From Raineyella sp. LH-20 (GTDB lineage: Bacteria; Actinomycetota; Actinomycetes; Propionibacteriales; Propionibacteriaceae), in NCBI RefSeq assembly GCF_033110965.1, contig NZ_CP137003.1, positions 3,100,001-3,164,000 of the forward strand: 64,000 nt of DNA, read 5' to 3'. This document shows, one piece after another, positions 1 through 10,385 of the stretch (position 1 is its first letter; each line of letters starts with the position of its first letter). The notes under the pieces are model-generated. The model was not told the origin of the DNA. It did no database searches and saw only the letters and a list, made by a program, of their open reading frames with translations. The position numbers and the translations under genes were made by a program.

Positions 1-119
1 GGGCCCATCACCGCAGTGACGGTCCCCGCGTGGAAGCTGAGGGAGACCTCCCGAAGGGCGTCGGCGTCGCTCCGCGGATAGCGGTAGGACACGTCGACCA
101 GGTCGAGGCAGTCCCGCAT
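1..119 (-). CDS. ECF transporter ATPase subunit (EcfA-like), 3' part beyond window
   Basis: The ATG at 119 opens a frame reading MRDCLDLVDVSYRYP, then a stretch ending in TAVMGP at the window edge. This is the usual beginning of an ABC ATPase just before its Walker A loop (GxxGxGKST), which itself lies outside. The gene follows the S component with a 7-bp gap, so it most likely energises that vitamin-type ECF importer. Only about 39 residues are visible, so the ABC assignment rests on the beta-strand pattern and the context. Confidence 0.7.
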   Translation of the reverse strand, partial: MRDCLDLVDVSYRYPRSDADALREVSLSFHAGTVTAVMG

Positions 120-126
120 CAGGGGG

Positions 127-651
127 TCAGTCCACGAACCTGGTGTTGCGTACGGCGTAGTAGGCGACCGCCGCGATCACGAGGTTGACCACCGCCCCCG
201 CCAGCAGGGACGGGACCGCAGCCACATACATCCCCCAGCCGCCCACCGGCAGGACGACCAGGCCCAGCCCGACGCTGTTCAGCAGTGCGGTGACGACCAG
301 CCCGACCACCATCCCCACGGTCCCCCGGCGGGCGAGCCAGGAGAACACCAGCGCGCACACGCCCATCCCGACCGCGATCAGCAGGTGCAACGGCAGGGTC
401 AGCGGGAACCCGGTGAGCGCCGCGGTCAGCAGGTGGCCGACGGCCGCGACGACGAAGCCGACCCACCCGCCGAAGGCGACCGCGGCGAAGAATCCGGGGG
501 CCGAGTCGAGCGCGACCGTGCCGAGCGGGCTGGGGAGCTTGACCAGCGACCCGACGGCGCTCAGGGCGATGAAGATCGCCATCACGGCGACCTTCCGTGC
601 GGATACTGCCGGGCGTGCTGCGCGGTCCGGTTGACGGTCGGCCAGGCTCAT
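127..651 (-). CDS. ECF transporter substrate-binding (S) component
   Basis: A 174-residue very hydrophobic protein with about five to six membrane segments. It has the ECF S-component features of an early conserved A-x-x-x-A-L-S-A-V-G helix and a PLGTVALDSAPGFFAA loop. The loop resembles CblT-type (alpha-ribazole/cobalamin precursor) S components, but the substrate is not proven. The ATG at 651 is preceded by GGAGGAG; the frame continues upstream without coding character, so this start is preferred. It is followed directly by an ABC ATPase gene. No cobalamin riboswitch fits in the 109 bp upstream. Confidence 0.8.
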   Translation of the reverse strand: MSLADRQPDRAARPAVSARKVAVMAIFIALSAVGSLVKLPSPLGTVALDSAPGFFAAVAFGGWVGFVVAAVGHLLTAALTGFPLTLPLHLLIAVGMGVCALVFSWLARRGTVGMVVGLVVTALLNSVGLGLVVLPVGGWGMYVAAVPSLLAGAVVNLVIAAVAYYAVRNTRFVD

Positions 652-760
652 GGGCTGCTCCTCCAGGATGGTCGGACCATCGGACGATCCCGACGGCCCG
701 TGTGAGACTAGCGCCCACCCGACCTGCCTCGATCGGCGGGGAGGCCGGGAACTTCCTCGG

Positions 761-2206
761 TCAGTCGTCGTGCGCCCCGGACCGTGCGTCGAGGAACTGG
801 TAGACCTGCGCGTCCTCCACCCCGGGGAAGGTGCCCGGCGGGAGCGCGGCGAGCAGGTGGGCATGCGCCCGCGCACTCGGCCACGCGTAGCCGGCCCAGC
901 GCTGCGTCAGTTCCGCCGGCGCCCGGCGACAGCAGCTCGGATCGGGGCACCGGGAGACCGAGTGTTCCTTGGTGTCGCGCCCCCGGAACCACTTCGATTC
1001 CTTGTAGGGCACACCGATGCTGGTGGAGAACGCGCCGGTGGCGTCGGCCCGGTCGACCCGGGCGGTGCACCAGAAGGTGCCGTCCGGGGTGTCGGTGTAC
1101 TGGTCGAACGCGTTGAACTTGTCCGCGACGTCGAAGACCTGCCGGGAGGTCCAGTAGCGGCACAGCGGCTGACCCTCGATCGCCCCCAGGCTGTCCTTGG
1201 GGAAGGTGACGCCGTCGTTCTCGTACGCCTTGTAGATGACCCCGGACTCGTGGACCCGCTGGAAGTGGATCGGGATGTCCAGGTGTTCGGTGGCGAGGTT
1301 GGTGAGCCGGTGACAGGCGCCCTCGTAGCTGACCGCGAACGCGTCGCGCAGGTCCTCCGGTGCCAGCTCCCGCCGGTCCTTGGCCTGCTGCAGGAACCGT
1401 ACGGCCGGCTCCTCGGGCATCAGCAGTGCCGCGGCGAAGTAGTTGGTCTCCACCCGCTGCCGCAGGAAGTCGCCGTAGCTCGTCGGCGGCGTGTGGCCGA
1501 GGATGTGGTGCCCGAGCGCCTGGAGCAGCACCGACTTGGGGTCGTGGTCCCCCAGCCCGGCGGCAGGCAGGTAGATCCGCATGTTCCGCAGGTCGGTGAC
1601 CGAGCGGGTCGAGTGCGGCAGGTCGCTGGCGTGGTGCAGGGTGAAGCCGAGATGCTCGGTGATGTCGCCGATCAGCCGCTGTGACAGCGGCCCGGAGGCA
1701 TAGCCGACGCGCTTCAGCAGCTTCGCCGCCTCCGCCTCCAGCTCCGCGTAGTAGTTGTTGCGGGCGCGCATCTCGTCGCGCAGCACCGAGTTGGCGCGCC
1801 GCGCCTCCTCGGGGGTGGCGACCCGTTCGGCGGCCTCACGGGCGAGTTCGCGATGCAGCTCGACGAGCGCCTCCAGCACGTCCAGCGGCATCCGGGGGGA
1901 GATCCGGACCGTCGGCAGGCCCTTGGACCGGGCCAGCGGGGAGTGCATGTGACGGTCGAGCTCGATCTCGAGCTGGGCTCGCCGACTGGGCACCGGGGCG
2001 GTCAGGTCGTCCAGCGACGCGTCGTAGACCCGGGCGATCCGCTGCAGCGTCGACAGCTTCGCCTCGCGCTTGCCGTTCTCGAGCAGGGAGAGCTGCGACG
2101 CCGAGACGCCGGACTGCTCGGCGACCTGGCCCAGCGTCAGGTTGTGCTCCTTGCGCAGGTGCCGCAGCCGTCGGCCGAGCGAAAACGGATCGAAAGCATC
2201 TGTCAT
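761..2206 (-). CDS. ramB: RamB/ScfR-family short-chain fatty acid (acetate) metabolism regulator
   Basis: A 481-residue XRE-type regulator. An N-terminal helix-turn-helix (GRRLRHLRKEHNLTLGQVAEQSG) is followed by an IrrE/ImmA-like domain carrying ALGHHILGH and a cysteine-containing C-terminal DUF2083-type domain (CxxPxCC region near the end). In Corynebacterium RamB controls aceA, aceB and acetate activation genes. Here the gene is divergent from isocitrate lyase and malate synthase, which strongly supports the same role. The start is ambiguous: ATG at 2206, or GTG at 2245 adding 13 residues; neither has a good Shine-Dalgarno. Confidence 0.88.
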   Translation of the reverse strand: MTDAFDPFSLGRRLRHLRKEHNLTLGQVAEQSGVSASQLSLLENGKREAKLSTLQRIARVYDASLDDLTAPVPSRRAQLEIELDRHMHSPLARSKGLPTVRISPRMPLDVLEALVELHRELAREAAERVATPEEARRANSVLRDEMRARNNYYAELEAEAAKLLKRVGYASGPLSQRLIGDITEHLGFTLHHASDLPHSTRSVTDLRNMRIYLPAAGLGDHDPKSVLLQALGHHILGHTPPTSYGDFLRQRVETNYFAAALLMPEEPAVRFLQQAKDRRELAPEDLRDAFAVSYEGACHRLTNLATEHLDIPIHFQRVHESGVIYKAYENDGVTFPKDSLGAIEGQPLCRYWTSRQVFDVADKFNAFDQYTDTPDGTFWCTARVDRADATGAFSTSIGVPYKESKWFRGRDTKEHSVSRCPDPSCCRRAPAELTQRWAGYAWPSARAHAHLLAALPPGTFPGVEDAQVYQFLDARSGAHDD

Positions 2207-2280
2207 CTGGGTCACATTGGAGAGGGCATCATCGTTGACATCCACGGAGTTGACGATACCGGAAGATCTGCATTTCTTCT

Positions 2281-2295
2281 CCAGAAAATCTCTGG
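2281..2295. promoter_or_regulatory. Candidate RamB operator (inverted repeat)
   Basis: CCAGA-N5-TCTGG, a perfect 5-bp inverted repeat in the AT-richer part of the 170-bp gap between the divergent ramB and aceA genes. Position and symmetry suit autoregulation plus control of aceA. It is not identical to the published Corynebacterium RamB motif, so this is inference. Confidence 0.35.
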
Positions 2296-2376
2296 ATCAT
2301 CGTTGCTGCGTCTCGCAAGGTAGTTCCAACGGGCCCACAGCAAGGGTGCTGGCCCGACGGACCGAAGGACATCGTC

Positions 2377-3648
<1,272 letters not shown>

Positions 3649-3678
3649 TCGTCACGATGCGCGAGTGAGGAGACCACC

Positions 3679-5907
3679 ATGACGACTTCGACAACGACCC
3701 CGGCGGGCCTCGGCACCGAGACCCATCAGCCGATCGGCGATCTGCTGGTCGACCGCAGACTGGTGGCGTTCCTCGACGAGGAGGCGCTGCCCGGCGCCGG
3801 CGTCCCGCAGGAGACGTTCTGGGACGGGTTCGTCCGCCTGTTCCACGACTTCGCCGACCGCAACCGCGCTCTGCTGGCGGAGCGCGACCGGCTGCAGACC
3901 GCCCTCGACACCTACCACCGCCGGCAGCCGGGCCTGCCCGAGCCGGTGGCGTACCGACAGTTCCTGCGCGAGATCGGCTACCTGCTGGACGAGCCGACCG
4001 GCGTGCAGGCGCGGACGGTCCAGGTCGACACCGAGATCGCGGAGGTCGCCGGGCCGCAGCTGGTGGTGCCGGTGATGAACCGCCGCTTCGCGATCAACGC
4101 GGCCAACGCGCGGTGGGGCTCGCTCTACGACGCGCTCTACGGCACCGACGCGATCAGCGAGGAGGGGGGCGCCGAGCGGGGTCGCGGCTACAACCCCGAA
4201 CGCGGCCAGCGGGTGATCGCCTGGGCCCGTGGGTTCCTGGACCGGGCGGTGCCGCTCGCCTCCGGGTCTCACACCGACGTGGTGGAGTACCGCGCCGGCC
4301 AGCGGCTCCAGGCGACGCTGCGGTCCGGTGACGTGGTCGGCCTGGCCGACGAGGACGCGTTCGCCGGCTACACCGGTGCTCCCGGGGTGCCGAGCAGCAT
4401 CCTGCTGCGGCACCACGGGCTGCACATCGAGCTCCGGTTCGAGGCGGACAGCGCCATCGGCCGGTCCGACCGGGCCCACATCAGCGACATCGTCCTGGAG
4501 GCCGCGATCACCGCGATCATGGACTTCGAGGACTCGGTCGCGGCGGTCGACGGGCCCGACAAGGTCACCGGCTACCGCAACTGGCTGGCGCTCAACGACG
4601 GCTCCGCGGCCGAGGAGATGTCGAAGGGTGGGCGTACGTTCACCCGTACGCTCTCCGACGACCGTTTCTGGATCGCTCCGGACGGTTCCCAGGTGCGCCT
4701 GCCGGGACGCTCGCTGATGCTGTGCCGCAACGTCGGTCACCTGATGACCACCCCGGCGGTGCTCGACGAGCGCGGCGAGGAGCTGCCGGAAGGCATCCTC
4801 GACGCCCTGGTCACCAGCCTGTGCGCGATGCCCGGTCTGCTGGCCGGCAACGAGCGGTCCAACTCCCGCGCCGGCTCCATCTACATCGTGAAGCCCAAGC
4901 AGCACGGGCCCGCGGAGGTGGCGTTCACGTCCGACGTGTTCGGCGCGGTCGAGGACATCCTCGGCCTGGAGCGGCACACCATCAAGATGGGCATCATGGA
5001 CGAGGAGCGCCGTACGACGGTGAACCTGATGGCCTGCATCGGGGAGGCGCTCGACCGGATCATCTTCATCAACACCGGGTTCCTCGACCGGACCGGCGAC
5101 GAGATCCACACCTCGATGGCGGCCGGCCCGATGATCCGCAAGGCGGAGATGAAGTCGGCCACCTGGATGACCAGCTACGAGGACTGGAACGTCGACGTCG
5201 GCCTGGCCGCCGGGCTGCCCGGGCACGCCCAGATCGGCAAGGGCATGTGGGCGATGACCGAGCTGATGGCGGACATGCTGGAGTCCAAGATCGGCCATCC
5301 GCGGGCCGGGGCGAACACCGCCTGGGTGCCCTCGCCGACGGGTGCCACCCTGCACGCCACCCACTACCACGAGGTGGATGTGCGGGAGCGCCAGGCCGAG
5401 ATCGCCCGGGAGGGCCGCCGCGCCACCCTGGACGGGCTGCTCCAGATCCCGCTGGCCCCGAACACCGACTGGACCCCGGAGGAGCGCCGCCGCGAGGTGG
5501 ACAACTCCTGCCAGTCGATCCTCGGCTACGTGGTGCGCTGGATCGAACAGGGCGTCGGCTGTTCCAAGGTGCCCGACATCAACGACATCGACCTGATGGA
5601 GGATCGTGCGACCTGCCGGATCAGCTCGCAGATGCTGGCCAACTGGATCCACCACGATGTCGTGTCGGCGGAGTTCGTGGTGGACGCGTTCCGCCGGATG
5701 GCGGTGGTCGTGGACACGCAGAACGCCGGGGACCCGGACTATCTGCCGATGACGCCGTCGACACCCGAGGGATCGTACGAGGACTCGATCGCCTGGTGCG
5801 CCGCGCGTGACCTGGCCCTGCACGGCACGGAGTCGCCCTCCGGCTACACCGAGCCGATCCTCCACGCGCGTCGCCGCGAGTTCAAGGCCCGCCACGGACT
5901 CGTCTGA
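3679..5907 (+). CDS. glcB: Malate synthase G
   Basis: A 742-residue enzyme condensing glyoxylate with acetyl-CoA to malate, completing the glyoxylate shunt begun by the upstream gene. Length and sequence are of the monomeric G isoform (about 720-740 aa), not the shorter AceB (A) form. Signatures are [10 protein letters not shown], the [18 protein letters not shown] stretch (residues ~394-411), and [23 protein letters not shown] precedes the ATG. A strong hairpin lies just downstream. Confidence 0.97.
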   Translation: MTTSTTTPAGLGTETHQPIGDLLVDRRLVAFLDEEALPGAGVPQETFWDGFVRLFHDFADRNRALLAERDRLQTALDTYHRRQPGLPEPVAYRQFLREIGYLLDEPTGVQARTVQVDTEIAEVAGPQLVVPVMNRRFAINAANARWGSLYDALYGTDAISEEGGAERGRGYNPERGQRVIAWARGFLDRAVPLASGSHTDVVEYRAGQRLQATLRSGDVVGLADEDAFAGYTGAPGVPSSILLRHHGLHIELRFEADSAIGRSDRAHISDIVLEAAITAIMDFEDSVAAVDGPDKVTGYRNWLALNDGSAAEEMSKGGRTFTRTLSDDRFWIAPDGSQVRLPGRSLMLCRNVGHLMTTPAVLDERGEELPEGILDALVTSLCAMPGLLAGNERSNSRAGSIYIVKPKQHGPAEVAFTSDVFGAVEDILGLERHTIKMGIMDEERRTTVNLMACIGEALDRIIFINTGFLDRTGDEIHTSMAAGPMIRKAEMKSATWMTSYEDWNVDVGLAAGLPGHAQIGKGMWAMTELMADMLESKIGHPRAGANTAWVPSPTGATLHATHYHEVDVRERQAEIAREGRRATLDGLLQIPLAPNTDWTPEERRREVDNSCQSILGYVVRWIEQGVGCSKVPDINDIDLMEDRATCRISSQMLANWIHHDVVSAEFVVDAFRRMAVVVDTQNAGDPDYLPMTPSTPEGSYEDSIAWCAARDLALHGTESPSGYTEPILHARRREFKARHGLV

Positions 5908-5954
5908 CGCTTCTCCACCCCGCCTGACCTCTCCCGTTCGGCAGGCGTGCTCAC

Positions 5955-5994
5955 CCTGCGGCCCCGCCGGTCGACCGACCGACGGGGCCGCAGG
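5955..5994. terminator. Bidirectional terminator between glcB and the NUDIX regulator
   Basis: A perfect 12-bp GC-rich stem (5955-5966 with 5983-5994) and a 16-nt loop sit between two convergent genes. There is no long T-run, as is common in high-GC actinobacteria. Confidence 0.6.
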
Positions 5995-6019
5995 TCTGTC
6001 CGGGGCGCCCCGGGATGCC

Positions 6020-6709
6020 TCAGCGGCGCATCACCGGCGGATACAGGGTGTCGGCGGGGCCCGACCGGTAGACCTTGGCCGGTCGCCCGCGACCGTGGAC
6101 GACGTCGCCGGTCTCCTCGACGAACCCGTCCGCACCGAGCACCTTGCGCTGGAAGTTGCGCGGGTCGACCTCGGCGTCCCACACCGCCTCGTAGACCCGT
6201 CGCAGCTCGGGCAGGGTGAACGTACGGCCGCAGAAGGCGGTGGCGACGGTGGTGTACTCCAGCTTCGAGCGGGCACGTTCGATGCCGTCGCGCAGGATCC
6301 GGTCGTGGTCGAACGCCAGCTCCCGGCCGAACGCCTCGTCGACCGGCACCCACTCGGCACGGTCGGCGTCGGTGTCGGGGGTCGGCTGCGGCAGTCCGGC
6401 GCCCAGGGCGAGCCATGCCACCGACACCACCCGCTCGGGTCGCGGGTCGCGGCCGGGGTCGCCGTACGTCCGCAACTGCTCCAGCACCACGGCGTCCGCG
6501 CCGATCCCGGCCTCCTCCCCCAGCTCGCGATAGGCGGCCTGTTCCAGCGACTCCTCGATCCGGACGAATCCGCCCGGCAACGCCCACCGGCCGGTGAACA
6601 CCTCGCCGGCGCGGCGCACCAGCAGCACACACAGCCGGTCGTCGCGCAGGGTCAGCACCACGATGTCGGCGGCCACAGCGAAGATCGGAAACCGGGACTC
6701 GTACGTCAC
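6020..6709 (-). CDS. NrtR-like NUDIX-domain transcriptional regulator
   Basis: A 229-residue protein with an N-terminal NUDIX fold (PGGFVRIEESLEQAAYRELGEEAG, close to GX5EX7REUXEEXGU) and a C-terminal winged helix (FTLPELRRVYEAV ... DPRNFQRKVLG). This two-part architecture is that of NrtR, which senses ADP-ribose and represses NAD-synthesis genes; in other family members the regulated pathway differs. No NAD gene is adjacent, so the target is unknown. GTG starts at 6709 and 6718 are both possible. A good palindrome sits immediately upstream, suggesting autorepression. Confidence 0.75.
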   Translation of the reverse strand: MTYESRFPIFAVAADIVVLTLRDDRLCVLLVRRAGEVFTGRWALPGGFVRIEESLEQAAYRELGEEAGIGADAVVLEQLRTYGDPGRDPRPERVVSVAWLALGAGLPQPTPDTDADRAEWVPVDEAFGRELAFDHDRILRDGIERARSKLEYTTVATAFCGRTFTLPELRRVYEAVWDAEVDPRNFQRKVLGADGFVEETGDVVHGRGRPAKVYRSGPADTLYPPVMRR

Positions 6710-6720
6710 CCTCCGCACCT

Positions 6721-6741
6721 TACATGTGCTCTTGACATATA
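6721..6741. promoter_or_regulatory. Candidate operator of the NrtR-like regulator
   Basis: Half-sites TACATGT and ACATATA separated by 7 bp (6 of 7 symmetric positions match), directly upstream of the regulator's start codons. Spacing and AT-rich symmetric arms suit a dimeric winged-helix protein. Inference only. Confidence 0.4.
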
Positions 6742-6851
6742 GCGAGACGTGGCGCTGGGCTTCGTCCCCGCACCGGACCGACCGACTCAGCGGCCGCCGC
6801 ACTCCGGCCCCCATCGAGCCCCTCGCACCGCCGGGTATAGCGTGGGCACAT

Positions 6852-6937
6852 TCCCACGGGTGCCCCAGCAGGGGCTGAGATCGCGCTGACGCGCGTGGAA
6901 CCGTCGAACCTGTCCGGATCATGCCGGCGTAGGAAGT
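6852..6937 (+). promoter_or_regulatory. TPP riboswitch (THI box)
   Basis: Conserved THI-box blocks occur in order: GGGTGCC (6858-6864), GGGGCTGAGA (6871-6880), GAACCTG then ATCATGCCGGCGTAGGAAG, matching the consensus CUGAGA ... ACCUGAU ... GC-CGUAGGAA. It is immediately followed by thiG. The final GGAAG of the aptamer lies where the thiG Shine-Dalgarno is needed, so ligand binding probably blocks translation initiation when thiamine pyrophosphate is plentiful. Confidence 0.93.
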
Positions 6938-6950
6938 GAGTGCACCTCAA

Positions 6951-7769
6951 ATGTCTGACACGTTCACCCTCGGTGGACACGAGTTCTCGTCCCGTTTCAT
7001 CCTCGGGTCGGGCAAGTACAACCTCGACCTGATCAGGGCGGCCGTCCACCAGGCCGGGGCGCAGATGATCACCCTCGCGCTGCGCCGGGCGACGGCCGGC
7101 ACCGAGAACATCCTCGACCACATCCCCGAGCACGTCACCCTGCTGCCCAACACCTCGGGCGCCCGCACCGCCGACGAGGCGGTGCACATCGCCCGGCTGG
7201 CCCGCGAGCTCGGCTGCGGCGACTTCGTCAAGGTCGAGGTGATCCGCGACGCCAAGTACCTGCTGCCGGACAACCAGGAGACCCTTCGGGCGACCGAGAC
7301 GCTGGCCGCCGAAGGGTTCATCGTGCTGCCGTACATGCACCCTGATCTGACGGTGGCCCGCGACCTGGTCGCCGCCGGCGCCGCGGCGGTGATGCCGCTG
7401 GCCGCTCCGATCGGGTCGAACCGTGGTCTGGCCGCCAAGGAGTTCATCCAGATCCTGATCGACGAGATCGACGTGCCGGTCATCGTCGACGCCGGCATCG
7501 GCCGGCCCTCGCAGGCCTGCGAGGCGATGGAGCTGGGCGCCACCGCGATCATGGCCAACACGGCGATCGCGACCGCCTCCGACGTTCCCGCGATGGCCCG
7601 AGCGTTCCGGCTCGCCATCGAGGCCGGCCGCGCCGGCTACCTCGCCGGGCCGGGCCGGGTGCTCGATCGCGGTGGCGAGGCCTCGAGCCCGCTGACGGGT
7701 TTCCTGGACGACGACCCGCTGGACGGGGCAGGCCTGGACGGGGCAGGCCTGGACGGGGTGGCCCGATGA
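6951..7769 (+). CDS. thiG: Thiazole synthase ThiG
   Basis: A 272-residue TIM-barrel enzyme that builds the thiazole phosphate of thiamine from DXP, dehydroglycine and ThiS thiocarboxylate. The conserved FVKVEVI holds the Schiff-base lysine (about Lys94), and GSGKY and [13 protein letters not shown] are present. The ATG at 6951 is chosen because GGAAGTGAG lies just upstream; a GTG at 6936 would sit inside the riboswitch. The C terminus carries an unusual tail coded by three 15-bp repeats. thiH overlaps by 4 bp (ATGA). No thiS or thiF is nearby. Confidence 0.95.
   Translation: MSDTFTLGGHEFSSRFILGSGKYNLDLIRAAVHQAGAQMITLALRRATAGTENILDHIPEHVTLLPNTSGARTADEAVHIARLARELGCGDFVKVEVIRDAKYLLPDNQETLRATETLAAEGFIVLPYMHPDLTVARDLVAAGAAAVMPLAAPIGSNRGLAAKEFIQILIDEIDVPVIVDAGIGRPSQACEAMELGATAIMANTAIATASDVPAMARAFRLAIEAGRAGYLAGPGRVLDRGGEASSPLTGFLDDDPLDGAGLDGAGLDGVAR
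7719..7763 (+). repeat. Three 15-bp tandem repeats in the 3' end of thiG
   Basis: The unit CTGGACGGGGCAGGC occurs at 7719 and 7734 exactly, and once degenerately at 7749. It encodes LDGAG repeats at the extreme C terminus of ThiG. Being in multiples of three, copy-number change would preserve the frame and the ATGA overlap with thiH. Confidence 0.85.
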
Positions 7770-8917
7770 GGCACACCGACCACATGGGCTACTACCCCCG
7801 GCAGGAACGGCTCGGCTCGGGGCTGATGGACCAGGTGCTCACCCGGGTGGCGGCGACCGACTTCTCGGTCTACACCAGCCGTGACGTCAGGGCGGCGCTG
7901 AGCCACCGGACCCGTACGATCGACGACTTCGCCGCCCTGCTGTCCCCCGCCGCCGCACCGCTGCTGGAGGACCTGGCCGTGGCGGCCAGGCGCGCGACGT
8001 GGGAGCACTTCGGCACCTCGATCCAGCTGTTCACACCGCTCTACATCGCCAACTACTGCGCCAACCTGTGCACCTACTGCGGCTTCGCCGCCGACAACAG
8101 GATCCAGCGGATGCGGCTCTCTCCGGAGGGCATCGACGCCGAGCTGCGGGCGATCGCCGACGCGGGCTTCGAGGAGATCCTCATCCTCACCGGCGAGAGC
8201 CCGAAGTTCTCCGACACCGATTACATCGCCGACGCCGTCCGCCGGGCCTCCGCCCTGTTCCGGACCGTCGGGGTGGAGATCCAGCCGGTCAACACCGACG
8301 AGTACCGTACGCTCCACGAGGCGGGCGCCGACACCGTCTGCGTCTACCAGGAGACGTACAACCCGGTGGCGTACGATCCGCTGCACCCGGGTGGCCGCAA
8401 ACGCAGCTTCCCCTACCGCTTCGAGTCGCACGAGCGGGCGCTGCGCGGCGGGATGCGCGGCGTCGGGTTCGGGGCCCTGCTGGGCCTCGACGACTGGCAC
8501 GCCGACGCGCTGGCCACCGGCCTGCACGCCGCGCTGGTGCAGAAGGCCTATCCGGCCGCGGAGATCAGCCTGTCCTGTCCCCGGCTGCGGCCGACGGTGG
8601 CGGACGCCACCGTCAACCCCCAGGACGTCCACGAGCGCCAGCTCCTGCAGATCCTGTGCGCCTACCGGCTGTTCCTGCCGTACGCCGCCATCACCGTCTC
8701 GACCCGGGAACGCGCCGGCTTCCGCGACAACGTGATCGGCGTCGTGGCGACCAAGGTCTCGGCCGGGGTCAGCACCGGTGTCGGTGCGCACGCGGAGGGG
8801 CTGGCGTCGGGCGACGAGCAGTTCGAGATCGCCGACGGTCGCAGCCTTCCGGAGGTGTGTGCCGCCATCCGGGCCCGGGGCCTGCAGCCGGTGATGAACG
8901 AGCACGTGCTGGTCTGA
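7766..8917 (+). CDS. thiH: 2-iminoacetate synthase ThiH (radical SAM)
   Basis: A 383-residue radical SAM enzyme that splits tyrosine to give dehydroglycine for ThiG; the oxygen-sensitive alternative to ThiO. The iron-sulfur motif C-x3-C-x2-C is visible as CANLCTYC (Cys98, 102, 105). The family sequences GESP and VYQETYNP follow. The start codon overlaps the thiG stop (ATGA), implying translational coupling and joint control by the TPP riboswitch. Confidence 0.96.
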   Translation: MRHTDHMGYYPRQERLGSGLMDQVLTRVAATDFSVYTSRDVRAALSHRTRTIDDFAALLSPAAAPLLEDLAVAARRATWEHFGTSIQLFTPLYIANYCANLCTYCGFAADNRIQRMRLSPEGIDAELRAIADAGFEEILILTGESPKFSDTDYIADAVRRASALFRTVGVEIQPVNTDEYRTLHEAGADTVCVYQETYNPVAYDPLHPGGRKRSFPYRFESHERALRGGMRGVGFGALLGLDDWHADALATGLHAALVQKAYPAAEISLSCPRLRPTVADATVNPQDVHERQLLQILCAYRLFLPYAAITVSTRERAGFRDNVIGVVATKVSAGVSTGVGAHAEGLASGDEQFEIADGRSLPEVCAAIRARGLQPVMNEHVLV

Positions 8918-8989
8918 GGCCATCGGCTCCGCGGCGGCACAGCGGTCCGTGGGCCGGAGCCGAGGGAGCGCCGTGCCGCGAGCCGGGGA

Positions 8990-9835
8990 TCAGGCCCGGG
9001 TGCGGAGGGTGTCCGCGATCGGCGCCGTCGGGTGTCCGATGAGCGCGGCGAGCTCGCCGGTGCGATCAGCGAGCTCCCCGGCGGCGATGGCGTCGTCGAC
9101 GGCCACCAGGAAGCCGACCAGACCGGAGTCCAGACCTGCCCCTTCGAGGGCCGCCGCCTTCTCCTCCGGTGACACCCGTACGGCGCTGACCTCGCGCTCG
9201 AGCACCGCCGCGAAATCCCCCGCCAGCTCGTCGAAGCTCCACGCGATGTCGCCCGTCAGGGTGTACGTACGCCCTGTCTCCTCGCCGGCCAGCACGACCG
9301 CCGCGGCCTCCGCGAGATCGCTGCGCGAGGCGCTCGCCACCCGACCGTCCCCGGCCGCGGTGAGAACCTGCCCCGTGTGGGCCGCAGCGTCGAGGTCGGC
9401 CAGGAAGTTCTCGTGGTACCACCCGTTGCGGAGGATGACATGAGGCAGGCCCGAGGCGCCCAAGTACTCCTCGGTCGCCTTGTGATCCGGCGCGACCGGA
9501 TTGATCGACGCATCCGCGCGTGGGGCGCTCGTGTAGACGACGCGGCCGACTCCGGCCTCCACGGCGGCGTCGACGACCGCCGCGTGCTGCGCCAGACGCT
9601 GTCCGACCGCCGTCCCGGAGATCAGCAGCATCGAGTCGACGCCGGCGAGGGCGGAGGCTTCGGGTCGGTCGTAGTCGAACTGCCGCACCTCGATGCCCCG
9701 GGCGACGAGGTCCGATGCCTTGGCGGTGTCACGGACGAGGGCGACCACCTCGTCGGTGGGCGTGCCACGGTCGATGAGGTGGTCGATGACGAGGCCGCCG
9801 AGGTGGCCGGTGGCGCCGGTGACTGCGAGGGTCAT
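8990..9835 (-). CDS. NmrA/QorB-like NAD(P)H-dependent quinone oxidoreductase
   Basis: A 281-residue atypical short-chain dehydrogenase. N-terminal TGATGHLGG is the nucleotide-binding glycine motif; RVVYTSAPRAD and HVILRNGWYHENF are typical of the YtfG/QorB branch of the NmrA family, which reduces quinones with NADPH. It is divergent from a HxlR-type regulator, the arrangement known for qorA-type genes and their QorR regulator, so redox or quinone-stress control is likely. The exact substrate is not known. Confidence 0.8.
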   Translation of the reverse strand: MTLAVTGATGHLGGLVIDHLIDRGTPTDEVVALVRDTAKASDLVARGIEVRQFDYDRPEASALAGVDSMLLISGTAVGQRLAQHAAVVDAAVEAGVGRVVYTSAPRADASINPVAPDHKATEEYLGASGLPHVILRNGWYHENFLADLDAAAHTGQVLTAAGDGRVASASRSDLAEAAAVVLAGEETGRTYTLTGDIAWSFDELAGDFAAVLEREVSAVRVSPEEKAAALEGAGLDSGLVGFLVAVDDAIAAGELADRTGELAALIGHPTAPIADTLRTRA

Positions 9836-9870
9836 GGATGGTCCTTCCGAAGAGCACGTACGGACGATGA

Positions 9871-9908
9871 GTACTTACAAACAGTAAGCACTATACTCAA
9901 GTAAGTAC
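9871..9908. promoter_or_regulatory. HxlR operator region with three GTACTTAC-type half-sites
   Basis: In the gap between the divergent genes, GTACTTAC (9871-9878), GTAAGCAC (9884-9891) and GTAAGTAC (9901-9908) form overlapping inverted repeats; the outer pair is a perfect 8-bp inverted repeat. This is consistent with binding of a HxlR dimer that controls both genes. Confidence 0.6.
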
Positions 9909-9931
9909 CAAGCACCAAGGGGACCAGGACC

Positions 9932-10294
9932 ATGACTCGTCCATTCGATGTGTTCGACCACGACTGCCCGTCGCGCGGGATCGTCGACGATGTCGTCGAC
10001 CGGTGGTCGGCACTGGTCCTGGTCGCCCTCATCGACAGTCCCCATCGGTTCTCCGAGACGGCGCGAACGGTCGGGGGGATCAGTGACCGCATGCTGGCGC
10101 GGACCCTCACCACACTGACCGCCGACGGCCTCGTGACCCGGATCGAGCACTCCGGACAGCGCGTCGAGTATCGGCTCACCGACGCCGGGCGCCGAGTTGC
10201 CGTGGCCCTGCGGGGGGTGGTCGAGGCGATCTACGACGTGATGCCCGACGTGATGCGCGTCCACGGCGCCGCGACGGTGGCCGACCCCGCCTGA
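9932..10294 (+). CDS. HxlR-family winged-helix transcriptional regulator
   Basis: A 120-residue protein. A conserved cysteine near the N terminus (HDCPSR) is followed by the HxlR winged helix (DRWSALVLVALIDSPHRFSE ... ISDRMLARTLTTLTADGLVTR). The N-terminal Cys is the thiol-sensing residue in QorR/HypR-type members. It is divergent from the quinone-reductase-like gene and probably represses it and itself through the repeated GTACTTAC sites. Confidence 0.88.
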   Translation: MTRPFDVFDHDCPSRGIVDDVVDRWSALVLVALIDSPHRFSETARTVGGISDRMLARTLTTLTADGLVTRIEHSGQRVEYRLTDAGRRVAVALRGVVEAIYDVMPDVMRVHGAATVADPA

Positions 10295-10385
10295 TCGCCC
10301 GGAGCCGGCCACCACGCGCTGGTGCGACCAGGCGACGTACGCATCCTGCGCTGGGCACACTGGAGGCGAGGAGAGGGGATGGGTC

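Noticed and set aside
652-760. Cobalamin riboswitch before the ECF S component
   Set aside because: Only 109 bp are available and no B12-box sequence is visible.
3652-5895. A 747-codon minus-strand open frame over malate synthase
   Set aside because: Mirror of glcB; translation has no recognisable motif and the plus strand gene is unambiguous.
8924-8962. Terminator after thiH (CGGCTCC/GGAGCCG)
   Set aside because: A 7-bp stem with a 25-nt loop is too weak to report as a feature, though the position between convergent genes fits.
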